Below are positions 21,048-31,573 of a stretch of 64,000 nucleotides of DNA, one piece after another. The position numbers and the translations under genes are program-made. The notes beneath the pieces are model-generated. The model was given only the letters and a program-made list of their open reading frames with translations, ran no database searches and was not told the DNA's origin. Source of the DNA: Phytophthora quininea (Eukaryota; Oomycota; Peronosporomycetes; Peronosporales; Peronosporaceae); the NCBI GenBank assembly GCA_011947345.1, contig JAAVTG010001025.1, positions 25,191-89,190 of the forward strand, read 5' to 3'. Every line of letters starts with the position of its first letter. Positions within the stretch are counted from its first letter, which is position 1.

Positions 21048-22832
21048 TTACAGGGCTCTGCGGTGTTTTACTCGGGGTCTTTCTATCAGTGCCAAGTGTG
21101 TGAGCAACCTACTTCCCCATGGCTGTAGACCAGGTGACGGCATGGAGACATACTCGAGAACCTCCAGGTGGCCAAATTCTGCCGCACAATCTGCGGTGGA
21201 ATCACCGTCGACTTTATGGTGCAAATCTGCGCCGTACTGAGCGAGGATTTCGACAACTTCCAAGTGCCCCATCAAGGCAGCGAGCCAGATCGGAGTAGCT
21301 CCGTCTTCATCCACTGCATCAAGGGAAAGGATACTGGTGGACGATTTGGTGAGCTCCTGGATTAATGGAAGAGCGCCAAAGAAGGCCGCGAGATGAAGCG
21401 CTGTGGTCTTTTGAGGGTCGAACGTGCCAAGCATCGACTCGCTTTGATTTGACTGCGGCGGGCCTGATAGCGGTGATACCTCGTCTTGATTCGCACAGTT
21501 TGCTCCGTGACGAAGAAGAACTTTGACTGTTCTGGAGCGGCCATGTCTAAGTGCCAGTAGCAGTGGCGTGTTTCCCAGATCATCACAAACATTTGCGTCT
21601 GCTCCAGCTTCGAGGAGACTCAGTACACAGGAGATATGGCCATTCTGAGACGCCAGATGCAAAGGAGTCGTGCCGAAAGTGTCGTCAATCTCCGATGTCG
21701 TGAGCTCAACGTTGGCGCCGTGGGCAAGCAACAAGACGAGTCCGTGATGCCAACCGATAAACGCAGCAAAGTGGAGTGCCGTCCAGCCTTCGTGGGTTTT
21801 ACAGGCCGGCGAAGACAGTCGAGCATTGATGGTATTGTGGTCTTTCAAAGCTTCGCGAAGACGTCGCAAGCTTTGAGCTTTGCAAGCTGCATGCAAAGCG
21901 GATTCCTGGAAGTCCGTCAAGCTCCCACGTAGCCCCACAGACTCTTCTACGGTCGAGAACTCGGTCTCCCACAAACTCTCCCGCTCATGGCTCCGTCGCG
22001 ACCAAAAGTGTTTACTCTTCTTGGCCTTCGTCGCCACTGGTTCGGAAAATCGAGTTGTATCGTTCAGCCAGGATGGAGAAGGTAGCAGAGACTTGATCTT
22101 GTGGACCCACTTGGCCACGCCAGTGTACGCGCCGTGGTCTACAAGCGTTCGAACGACCAAGAAGTGGCCATGACGGAGCGCGCATTTCAAGGCTGTAGCG
22201 CGATCACTAGCGCGTCGGATATCGATCGCTGCGCCTGCACGGATCAGAGTATTGACCACATCCACATGTGCGGCATCCGACAGATACTGCGTCGGTGGTG
22301 ATCGATTCTCTCCAGTCTCAGCGTTAGGATAGTCGCAGGCGTGGTGCAGTGGCGTCATTCCGTACGCGTCTTGAGCATTCACATCAACATCAAATCTCAT
22401 GGCTAAGAACCGGACGACGTCCACTCGACCAAGGCGAGCAGCCAAGTGCAAGACGTTGATCTCTTGAAGTCCCTGCGTCCGCTCGTCGAGATCGAGCGCG
22501 GCTGCAGTGACCAGGAACTTGAGGATTTGGACGTGGCCGCTTTCAGCCGCAAAGTGGAGACAGGTGCCCGGTTCTTCTCCATGACCAAAGTCATTATCCA
22601 AGGTAGCCGTTGCGTCGGTGCGAGCACCGTGTTGCAGCAGCACTTGCAGGATCTCGAGCTGGTTGTAGCGCGCCGACAGTAGCAGGGGCGTGAAGCCGCG
22701 CGAGTCTCGAATCTCCGTGTCGGCGCCGTGGCGAAGCTGCATCCGAGTAGCGTCCACTTGGCCGCTCCGAGCGAACGTATGCAGGGCGAAGTCCATCGTC
22801 CATCGCACCGAATTCGAATGCGTCTGAGGCAT
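21048..22832 (-). CDS. ankyrin-repeat protein
   Basis: 594 aa from the ATG at 22832 (MPQTHSNS); the open frame continues upstream to about 23036 but has no ATG there, so a 5' exon is possible. Ankyrin repeats recur throughout, for example GFTPLLLSARYNQLEILQ, GMTPLHHACDYPN, GWTALHFAAFIGWHHG, GTTPLHLASQNGHISC and GATPIWLAALMGHLEV, about ten units. A basic, Ser-rich insert near the middle interrupts them. Such proteins are protein-binding scaffolds; no catalytic domain is visible, so partner and role are unknown. The gene sits between inverted repeat arms and next to a copied fragment of itself. Confidence 0.85.
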   Translation of the reverse strand: MPQTHSNSVRWTMDFALHTFARSGQVDATRMQLRHGADTEIRDSRGFTPLLLSARYNQLEILQVLLQHGARTDATATLDNDFGHGEEPGTCLHFAAESGHVQILKFLVTAAALDLDERTQGLQEINVLHLAARLGRVDVVRFLAMRFDVDVNAQDAYGMTPLHHACDYPNAETGENRSPPTQYLSDAAHVDVVNTLIRAGAAIDIRRASDRATALKCALRHGHFLVVRTLVDHGAYTGVAKWVHKIKSLLPSPSWLNDTTRFSEPVATKAKKSKHFWSRRSHERESLWETEFSTVEESVGLRGSLTDFQESALHAACKAQSLRRLREALKDHNTINARLSSPACKTHEGWTALHFAAFIGWHHGLVLLLAHGANVELTTSEIDDTFGTTPLHLASQNGHISCVLSLLEAGADANVCDDLGNTPLLLALRHGRSRTVKVLLRHGANCANQDEVSPLSGPPQSNQSESMLGTFDPQKTTALHLAAFFGALPLIQELTKSSTSILSLDAVDEDGATPIWLAALMGHLEVVEILAQYGADLHHKVDGDSTADCAAEFGHLEVLEYVSMPSPGLQPWGSRLLTHLALIERPRVKHRRAL

Positions 22833-23067
22833 CTCGTCGAACGTGTAGCGGAGACCGCGCGAGTTGGAGAATGGTGGAGTGCCACCGAGAACAACCTGCC
22901 AGAAGTGACATACGAGCAGCTGAGGAAGCCGACTTAACGTCGACCCATCTCCAGCGGTGGGATAAGTCCTACCGTAGCATGCTCCGGCAGGGTAAATGAC
23001 GTGGTGAACAGCTCGATGGTCGCTACCAGCACTCAATGCACCGACCAGGAGGATTCAAATGGTGTAC

Positions 23068-23135
23068 CCATGCCAACGTGGCAAACCGATGCCACGTCCG
23101 ACTAGCCAAAAGATACTTGTTGCTGCTGCCACCAA
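23068..23135. repeat. inverted repeat flanking the ankyrin gene, right arm
   Basis: Partner of 20912-20979. It lies about 235 nt upstream of the chosen ankyrin start, so it could fall inside the gene's promoter. Confidence 0.7.
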
Positions 23136-23363
23136 TTTAAACAAAATGCTTGCCCTCTTTGCATAGCAAAGTACTTTGGTGCTCGTAGCTTGAAAGTATC
23201 ACCTCGCACTTGTCGAAGCGATGAGAGTAAAGCACTGCAGATCCTTGTAAGACCGGTAACAAAACAAAGCAACAAACACTGTAAAAAAAAACTACATTAG
23301 CTTAACTATGACATCCTTGACCGCATTTCATTGCCAGTGAATAGCGCTCAAGTCATCAGCTGA

Positions 23364-24273
23364 TCACTTGATGCCGAGCTGCGCCTTGCAGTCGTTGCAG
23401 TACCATTTCCCTGCCGGTTGGTCGGTGAGTCCGACGCAGCTGAAGTGGAACCACTCGTACTTGCAGTCATCATTATCACAGCCCACCATTTGCCCAAAGA
23501 CACACGGCGACAGCTGCAGTAAATAGGCTCGTTGGGGTCAATAGGCAGGTCTTCGGCCGCCAGCACTGGCGGTGCCGCTGCAGTGGCTACAACGACCGCT
23601 TCCGCCACAGATCTCTTCCTCGTGGAGCTACTACCAGCCTTAGAGACTGCAGGAGCAGCCACCTTGTCCTTCACAGCCATTGCTGTCGAGTTCTTGCTGC
23701 GTGCGTGCTGCACATGAGCCGTAGAATGGCTCTGACTCACACTATGGTGATGCACTTGGTGCACCACAGAGCTGCTGGTCTTCTGCTTCTTTCTTACTGG
23801 CCTACTGTCCTCGTACTCTCCGTTGGCCTTCAGTAAGGCCGCGTAGTTCTCCAGGTCTCTGTCCAACCGACGGATATGGTGGTCCACAACGTCGTAGCTT
23901 TGGGCGGCGATGGCGATTTTCTCGTCTAATTTCTGGACTACCCGGTTGTGCTTCTCCTGCAAGGTCTGCACAGCTTCGTCTGCTGCAATGAGCTCGCTCA
24001 GTTCCTGCTCTGTGGGCTCCGCCAGGTTCTCATCGGCGTAACGAGCGAGAACTTTCGATCTCGCATTGGTTAAATATTCCTTTTGAGAGGTCTTGAGCTC
24101 TTCCAGCAGCGGGTAGGACGTCTGCGGGCACCACAGCGTTAGCTAGGGGGTTAGCAGGCCAGGAGGACGACAGTACACACCTTGTCCAGCTCCCGCATGA
24201 GGTCGAAGTTGCGCTTGATCTCCGACGGGAGCATGTACATGCTCTCCAGGTAGTCTTCCACGTACGTCCCCAT
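23364..24273 (-). CDS. ING-family chromatin protein with PHD finger
   Basis: ING proteins recruit histone acetyltransferase or deacetylase complexes and read H3K4me3. Exon 1 (24273-24181) starts [19 protein letters not shown], the ING N-terminus, and a 59-nt intron (24122-24180) leads to exon 2. Residues 1-110 form the helical ING domain; a basic Ser/His/Ala-rich linker follows, then the PHD finger. The finger starts YCSCRRVS in one frame, but the rest ([28 protein letters not shown]) is in the next frame, ending at TGA 23366-23364. One nucleotide is missing at the TTTGGGC run (about 23494-23500). All zinc ligands survive on both sides, suggesting a sequence error or very recent mutation. Confidence 0.87.
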
Positions 24274-24401
24274 GCTTAAACTAACTGTTTGCAATCTGCA
24301 CAATGAAATATAAAATCTACGTAAGTAAAATGATGTTGAAAGATGGTATCAGGCTCTATTAAATTTAGAACGCTGACAACGATTGACGCTTCAACTTCAT
24401 C

Positions 24402-25921
24402 ATGTGGAACGCCGTTGTGCCGCTTGGACCCAACCTCGGCGTCAACGCCTCGCTCTCGGCCAGAATTTACAATAGTGGACTTAAACTATGGACACGTCTC
24501 CAACTTTCGCGGCTCGGCCACTACTCCACAGCTCGGATTGACCGGTTGAATGACTACTACGAGAATACGTCAACGTTTCGGGCAGTGGTCGTGTGCTGCG
24601 CTATGCCGTGGCCTGCCCTCATGTTTGAATTGCTAATTGAATTAATTCCTCTTCAAGATCCAGCGGCAGGATGGAAGGCAAACACTGGAGCGTGGGTCCG
24701 ACTCGGTCTCGTCATGGTCTTCGCTGCAGCCGGGTCCTTGCTACAAGTTCGAGCCACGACGCCCGGGCTTTCGATTCGAAAATGTTCGCAATTACTGTCG
24801 GGACGTCAGTGATTGGGACAGCAATTATCCTGTTAATTTCCAGCCAGTGGGTCTTTCCGCTGCCCTGCGGATTCATTGGAGCCGGAGCAGTCTGGGCTTC
24901 GGTCTTTGTCACGTGTTTATTGGTGTCTATCCGACACGAGAACTCGCAATTGGTGGACGACCCACTCAAGAAGAAGATCTATTTGATCGTTTTACAGGTG
25001 GTGTTTGTGGCTATCTACAACGCCTTCAATATCGTGTTTGATCGGAGTGCGACGTTTGCTCGCGTCGGACTGTTGATATTGTTGCACCTCATGAAGCTCT
25101 CTTTCCGAGATGTAGTGGCAGGTTTCTCTTCTGACGATACAGATACAGTGTTGGCGGTTGTAATTTTCTCTGTGGATGTTCTACACGGACTGTATTGCTC
25201 CATTTGCATCCAGTCGACAGGCTCCTGGTGGGCTGCAGTGATGATTATTTTCCTGAATGGAATGCACGGAACTTTTTATTTACTCAGATCAGCGAATCGG
25301 CGAAATCTTTCAAAGAGCAAAACAGACAACGACGGAGCACTCGAGAGCGGTCGCTAACGTTGTTAAAGAGTGCGAGACTGGCCGCTTCTGAGCGTGAAAG
25401 CGTCCAAGTATTTCATTACGACAGTGAAAATTTAAAATCAAGAAAATCGCAAGTGCTGACTTCGCAGATCCTATTCCAATTGGAGTATCGAGCTTTGGTG
25501 GGGTATATCGAGGCCGTCATTCCACTACTTTACACCGTTCATCTTGCGGTGTTAACCCACCTTCCTAGCGCCAAATATTATCCCACACAAGCTCCATCAC
25601 CCCGAAAATCTACGTACAAATGTCGGCAGCATTTTGGCGTACGCGTCGATGGAATTTGTCTCGCTCGCGTGGCTTCAACTGACGGTGAAGCGGAAATTTG
25701 GGTTTTCATTGCTATATCAACTCGGCTTTGTACTGGAATCGGAAACTGAGTTACTACAAGGCCGATTATTTGTTTGGATCGTGGTACTACTCCAACTGAC
25801 ACTTGTGCACTTTGGTACGTTTGGTTTTAACTGCAAATATCGAAGTATTGGCTAACATTATTTTCTGCTTTCAGGAATGGATTTTAGTTTTCAATTCGCT
25901 TGGATGCATAATGGTTCATGA
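24402..25921 (+). pseudogene. multi-pass membrane protein, tandem copy 1 (disrupted)
   Basis: First of three tandem paralogues of a family I do not recognise. Starts MWNAVVPLGPN; shared motifs include LGHYSTARID, AMPWPALMFELLIELIPLQD, SSQWVFPLPCGFI, KKKIYLIVLQ, VVIFSVDVLHGLYCS, SWW and a C-terminal TETELLQGRLFVWIV. About nine to ten hydrophobic segments surround a basic cytosolic-type loop. A 60-nt intron (25815-25874) precedes a last exon encoding MDFSFQFAW, ending at TGA 25919-25921. Three breaks: a missing nucleotide near 24780 (A run), another near 25275, and two nucleotides near 25585 (CA repeat). The rest is well preserved, so recent loss or consensus error are both possible. Confidence 0.65.
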
Positions 25922-26071
25922 AAACGTAGTAAAATCTCTAACAAATGTGTTGTGTATCTTGACATTTTTCATCGAGCCAGTCTCTCAGTCCACGCTGGTC
26001 TTCAAGACCAAATATAGGGTGTTGCTCAATATAGTTGTTGTCCTTATGTTCATACCAGCATTAAACGAGTT

Positions 26072-27608
26072 ATGACGCTAAACGCTGTTGTGCCAATTGA
26101 TCCCTCAGTGTCCAGTATACGTCGATATCATCCCGTTCGTTTGGTTGACCGAGCCCTGGATCTGTGGAACTGCTTCGATATCGCTCTGTTCGGCAGATAT
26201 TCAACCATTCGTATCGACAGATTCAACGCGTACTGCGAAAACTCCTCGCTTTTACGCGTATTATTGGTTTGTGCTTTGATGCCATGGCCTTCATTACTAT
26301 TGGACATTTTGGTCGAATTGATTCCTCTTCAAGATCCGAAGGAAGGTTGGAAGGTAAATTACGGCGCTTGGATTCGTCTTTGGATTGCCGTTTTCGTGGG
26401 TTCGACTGGAGTTTTGTACCAAGTTCGAGTGGCAGCTTTGGGGTTATTTAATTTGAGAATTGTTGTGATCTCGACTGTCATCGCTTGTATCGCAACTGGT
26501 GCATGCGTTTTGGTATCAAAAACGTGGGTCTTTCCTGCACCTTTTTGTATTTTTGGGCGGGTATATTGACCACACTTTTACTTGTCATGGTTTTCGTATT
26601 TGCCATCTTTCGTGTCACGACTAAGCATATCTTCGGTAAACTATTGCGGCGCAAAATTTATTTAATTGTGGTCCAGGCTTTCTTGGTGTTGGCGTATGTC
26701 ACTTTCAGCGTCTTGTATTCTAAATGTTCGAGTTCACAGCGATTTGGAATGTTGCTGATCCTTCCGTCAATGAAATTTGGGCTTAAACACTTAGTAGCGT
26801 GGATCGTATCGGACAAGAAAGAAGCCATTCCAACGGCAGTGGTCTTTTCCGTCGATGTTTTCAACGGTTTATACAGTGCTGTTTGTATCCAGTCTTCCGG
26901 GTCGTGGTGGGCTACGTCAATGATGATTTTTTAAACGCTAGTACTTCTGTGATTTCGTTCCTTGAGATCAATGAATCGGCAAAAGAATTGGCGAGTTTTA
27001 CGCAGCTAAAGAGCGTATCTCGACGGTCTTCTTCGAATTTATTGAAGACTGCTACGTCTCAAGATTCTATCAAGGTATTTAGTGAACGTCGACGATCCTC
27101 CAAGACGATATCGAAACCAAAACACAATCAGGTCGTCTCGAGGATATTGTTTCAGCTGGAATATCACGCTCTTGTTGGGTATGTTGAGTCTGTCATACCG
27201 TTGCTATTTGCGATGCATTTGTCGATCTTATTTCGACTCCCAAGCGCAAGATATTACCCGCATATAAAGTTAATGACGGCTGAGCAGTACGAAAACACAG
27301 TTGGGAATATTTTGGTGTACGCTTTATCGGAAATCGTGGCGTTGGTGGCTCTCCACGTCATTTTGAAACGCAGATTTAATTTGTCCTTATTGTACCAGCT
27401 AGCGTTCGTGTTGGAAGCGGAAATGGGACTATTGCAAGCACGATTGGTTATGTGGGTGGTTATCTTGTTGCAACTCACGCTCGTCCATTTTGGTAAGTAT
27501 TGTTTTGTTATTTCCTTCTTTTCGTTAACGAAAATTAACACTGCTTTGTTGCTACCGGTAGGAATGGATTTCAGCTTTCAGTTCGTCTGGGTCAAGACGA
27601 CGGACTAG
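26072..27608 (+). pseudogene. multi-pass membrane protein, tandem copy 2 (disrupted)
   Basis: Starts MTLNAVVPIDPS at ATG 26072 and follows the same segment order as its neighbours (ALMPWPSLLLDILVELIPLQD, KTWVFPAPFC, RRKIYLIVVQ, VVFSVDVFNGLYS, SWW). The terminal intron is 27493-27561 (69 nt) and the last exon encodes MDFSFQFVW, ending at TAG 27606-27608. One nucleotide is missing near 26556 (TTTTTGGGCGGG) and one near 26930 (T run before AAACG). With those two exceptions the full protein is open. Confidence 0.65.
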
Positions 27609-27701
27609 CAATATATTTAACATTGTTTTATTTTTACAGAAGACGTTTATAACGTCCATATTAGCCTCGCTCTGCTATTTGTGTTGCGTTCCTTTGGTAT
27701 T

Positions 27702-29227
27702 ATGCCGCTGAACGTGGTGTTGCCCAACGGTCCGTCGATTTCCAACCTCCACGACCAAGAAGTTCGCTCACGGGCCGGCCGAATATTTAAACAAGCACGA
27801 ATCTTATGGAACTACGTGGAAATATCTCGGCTGGGTCACTATTCCATCGCAAGAATCAACAAGCTGGGCAAATACTGCGAAGGCACTTCCGCAGCCCGAG
27901 TTATTTTAATTTGCGTCCTGATGCCATGGCCTGCATTGTTACTGGAACTTTTTGTGAATTAATTCCTCTTCAAGACCCAACATTAGGCTGGGAAGGCAAT
28001 TACGGCGCGTGGATTCGTCTCTGGGTTGCAATCGCTTCAGGAGCAGCTGGCTCAATTTTTCAGGTTCGAGGGGCTACTCTAAAATTGTCTAAAACAAAAG
28101 CTCTATTGATCACGATGACAACAGCAAATATCTCGACCGGTGTGGCAATTCTGGTGTCTAGTCGGTGGGTTTTTCCTCTACCATTTTGTGTTTTTGTGAC
28201 GGGAACAGTGGCTGTCCCCATATTCGTGGTATGTTTTTTGTTTGCTGTTGGACAACGGAAAAACGACAAAATCGGACAAGAAATCAAGCGTAAGATCTAC
28301 CTGATTGTCGTTCAATTACTACTGGTGGTGGTCTACACCATTTTCAGTGCTGTGTTTGCAGTAAGCTCGTCAATACTGCGATTTGGATTGCTCCTATTTC
28401 TGCCCGCGCTGAAGCTTTCTTTAAAACATATCGTGGCTTGGATAGCAGCGAACGATGTAGAAAATATTCCTGCTGTGGTGGTCTTCTCGGTCGATGTATT
28501 TAACGGACTTTATAGCGTCATTTGTATCCAAGTTTCAGGGTCGTGGTGGACTGCAGCTGTAATAATCGTATTAAATATTTTGCACAATATTCTGGCGCTT
28601 GCAGACATTAACCGATCGGCGAAAGTTTACCAAGCTCTCAGTCAGAATAAAGTAATTCGAGATCGGTCACCGAGTTTATTGAAAACTGCGACCGGACCAA
28701 AGGATATGAACACCAAGTCCCCGCAATATGTAAAGACAATTTCCAAGGCTCGAGCTCTTACTGCTGGGATTTTATTTCGACTGGAATATCGAGCACTCAT
28801 TGCGTACATTAAGACGGTGATTCCGTTGCTGTACGCCATTCAATTATCGATCCTCACGTGGCTACCGAGTGGGAAATATCACCCGCTCACGCAAAACCTC
28901 CGACCGGAACAAATTCACTCAGTGATTGGCAGTATTTTGGCTTACACTGCGATCGAACTGGTGTCTTTGGTGTGGCTGCACATCACACTAAAGCAGAAGT
29001 TTGACTTCTCCTTGATTTACCAGCTGGCTTTTGTATTGGACACAGAGACGGAGTTGTTGCAAGGTCGATTATTCGTCTGGATTGTGATTTTACTACAAGT
29101 GACGCTGGTACACTTTGGTAAGAAGCATCGTATGCATGCCAAGCATTTTTCTTCTTCTTTCTGACTACTCACGATGTTCTGGCTAGGAATGGATCTTACT
29201 TTTCAATTCGAATGGATTCACGAGTAA
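27702..29227 (+). CDS. multi-pass membrane protein, tandem copy 3
   Basis: Best preserved copy of the array. ATG 27702 (MPLNVVLPNGPS) is chosen because the MxLNxVxPxxPS start is shared by the other copies. One break: a missing nucleotide near 27955 (within the ELFVELIPLQ motif) separates the first 85 codons from the rest. The terminal intron is 29118-29186 (69 nt), followed by MDLTFQFEWIHE and TAA 29225-29227. The gene converges on the kelch copy A, whose stop lies about 20 nt further on. Its 3' 650 nt belong to the large inverted repeat, with the partner at 42810-43467. Function is unknown; a transporter or receptor-like membrane protein is only a guess. Confidence 0.7.
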
Positions 29228-31485
29228 ATACTGATCCTTTTATCCTCTCTACTTGGTCTTCTTTTTATCCGAAGTCTTGGTTTTCGCCGTCTTCTTTTTG
29301 TCGCTCTTGTCGCTCTTGGCTTTCTTGGCTTTCTTGCTCGCTCGTTGCTCAGCCGTTTTAGCGCCATCTTTCGGCTTCTTTTTCGTCACTGCATCCTTCG
29401 TTTTGGACTTCTTCTTGGTGTCGCTCGACTTGGTTTTCTTCGCTCCGCTGTTCGCTTCCTTGGTCGTTTTCTTCTTCTTCTTGTCATCCTTTTTCACGTC
29501 CTTCTTCGCTTTCACCTTGCTCGTCGATTTCTCCGTGGCTTTCGTTTTCTTCTTGCTTATGACCTTCTCTTTGCCCTTTGTCTTGTCTTTGGGGTCGTGG
29601 CCTTACGTTTGACGCTCTTCTTGCCTTTCTTGCCGTCTTTGGCCTTGTCATACGTCTCCCGCCAATTGGCGTCTCCTTCTTTGGCGATCTCGACGGCTCC
29701 GTTTTTCTTCTTGAGTTTACGACGCATGCGCTTCATGGCGTACCTCTCCATCGCAGCTCGTTTGCGTCGCTTCCTCCACTCCATCAAAAACCCTGCTAGC
29801 AGCACTAGAGCCACACTCGAAAGCCCGATGATCAGGCCCCATGGGAGCGGTCGAACGTACACCCACGTGTACTCATTTCGACCGTCCTCGAACTTCTCGT
29901 CCACATTTCCAGCGGGATCTCGAGCGCGGATTCGGATCATGAACGTCCCGGAATCCAACCAGCTCCTAAAGTCCAGCTCGCCCAGCGTCAACGTCCAATT
30001 GCGAACGACAAGCTGCTCGGCTGAATTGAGCACGTAGTACTCGAAGACGCAATACGGTTTGTCGCTTTCGAACTTGAAGACGGTCTCGGAACTGTCGCTA
30101 GTAGGAACTCGAGTGAACTGAGCTAGCGGTCGACGGGCGTCTCGGTACCAGACATCGTTGTCGTAGTAGTCTGGAGCTGTTAGGCCGCCCAACACCATCA
30201 CGCGGCGTTGGAAAATCGCGCCCCCGAGGCCGGAACGAGGCTTGGGTTTCCACATGCAAATACTCTTGCGCGTCGACGAAGACGTCGCGAAGGACCTGAA
30301 CTTGGTCGACGCCGAGCACATCAGCCCAGCGAAGTCGGTGCGTCTTGGAATCGGTCACTTTGGTGCCAATGTGCGTACATCCGTCCCAATTAGTTTCGTC
30401 CATGGTGGTGGTGGTTTGTGCAGCTGCTGCCAGTGCGTCACCGTTTGCTCCTTGGATCACTTGAACGTTTGCGTACTCCTGCCCTTCGTATTGCGTGGCT
30501 TGTACGGTGCATTGGTCAACCACAAGCCTCGCTAGCGAGATGTAGTCGCAGATCGGCATCAGTTCTCGCAACGCCAACGTTTGGTCAAATGACAGACTGG
30601 TCAGATCCTGGATGGTGTTGACTCCAGCAACATACAGAGCCGCTGCATCACCATCCACCATCGTTCGCAGCTTGGAAACATCGCTGGTGGGATGCACATA
30701 CTGCGAGAACGCCGTCGCCGTCGAGTAGTCCTGAATCCAAGACGTCTGATCTCCTTTCCAAACCCAGACATCTTCCAGAGTTCGCTCTGCATCTTCTCCA
30801 AACATGAGAATTAACTGATCATCAGGGTCGTCGCCAGAAGTTTGATCTGGCGCACCAGGCAGAGCCAAAGTCACGTGTTTCGCCCGAGCGGACCACGGAG
30901 CCGCACCGTTCACAAGTGTCCACGTAGAACCGGTCGAACTCACCCAAATATCATTCAGCAACTGAGTACTTGCTTCACCCGTAGTTGCATCCGTCTTGGA
31001 GCTTCCTGTGCGTCCTCCGAGGATGTACAACAGCGACTTGAACACGACCATCGAGTGCTCTCCTCGTGGTTGGAATTCTGCGTGTTGCTTGAGCATCGTC
31101 CAGTGCTGACCGTCCGTCGACGTCCAAATATCGTTCAAGTATGCTCGGTAGCCGCCACTACAGGCAAATTCCTCCCCTGACGGTCGTTTTCGAGCGTTCT
31201 CTTCCACCCCGCAGTTCCCTAGATCGATTTGAGCGTATCCTCCAGATAAATACAAGGCGGAGTTGAAAACGGTGACGGCGTGGAATTCCCGTGGCGACCA
31301 CATGTTGCAGACGCAGAACCCCGTTGAAGTCGCTTGATCCACTTGGCATTTCGCGTCTCCTTCGCACTGATCGTCGTCTTCGCACTGCAGCTCCGGGCGT
31401 GAAGCCTTGTACGCTAAAGCACTCTGCGGAAAAGCGCACCCCGGAGTCACGAGTTTCCAGGAAGACCCGGCACCGCTACTCTACC
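28573..31485. repeat. large inverted repeat, arm A (2.9 kb)
   Basis: Near-identical to the reverse complement of 40552-43467. It covers the 3' half of membrane-protein copy 3 and a 5'-truncated kelch gene. The arms are separated by about 9.1 kb. The limits were set where alignment by eye stops. Confidence 0.85.
29249..31485 (-). pseudogene. kelch membrane protein, copy A (5'-truncated)
   Basis: Duplicate of the 3' three-quarters of the gene at 39812-42819, starting abruptly inside the first half of the kelch domain at the repeat boundary (31485), so it lacks the signal peptide and start. Relative to copy B it has lost one AG unit in GAGAG near 30268, one C of a five-C run near 29592 and one AAG in the lysine tail near 29477. 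Each frame change is absent from copy B. Conversely it keeps AAAAA near 29270 where copy B has AAAA, so its lysine-rich C-terminus ends at TAG 29251-29249, probably the true end. Confidence 0.82.
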
Positions 31486-31573
31486 ACTCATAAAGGTTGT
31501 AAACAATTTGAATGGCAGACAAACTTCCTATGATTTGTAAAAGATACCATCAAGAAAATCCCCCTTTGGAGCG

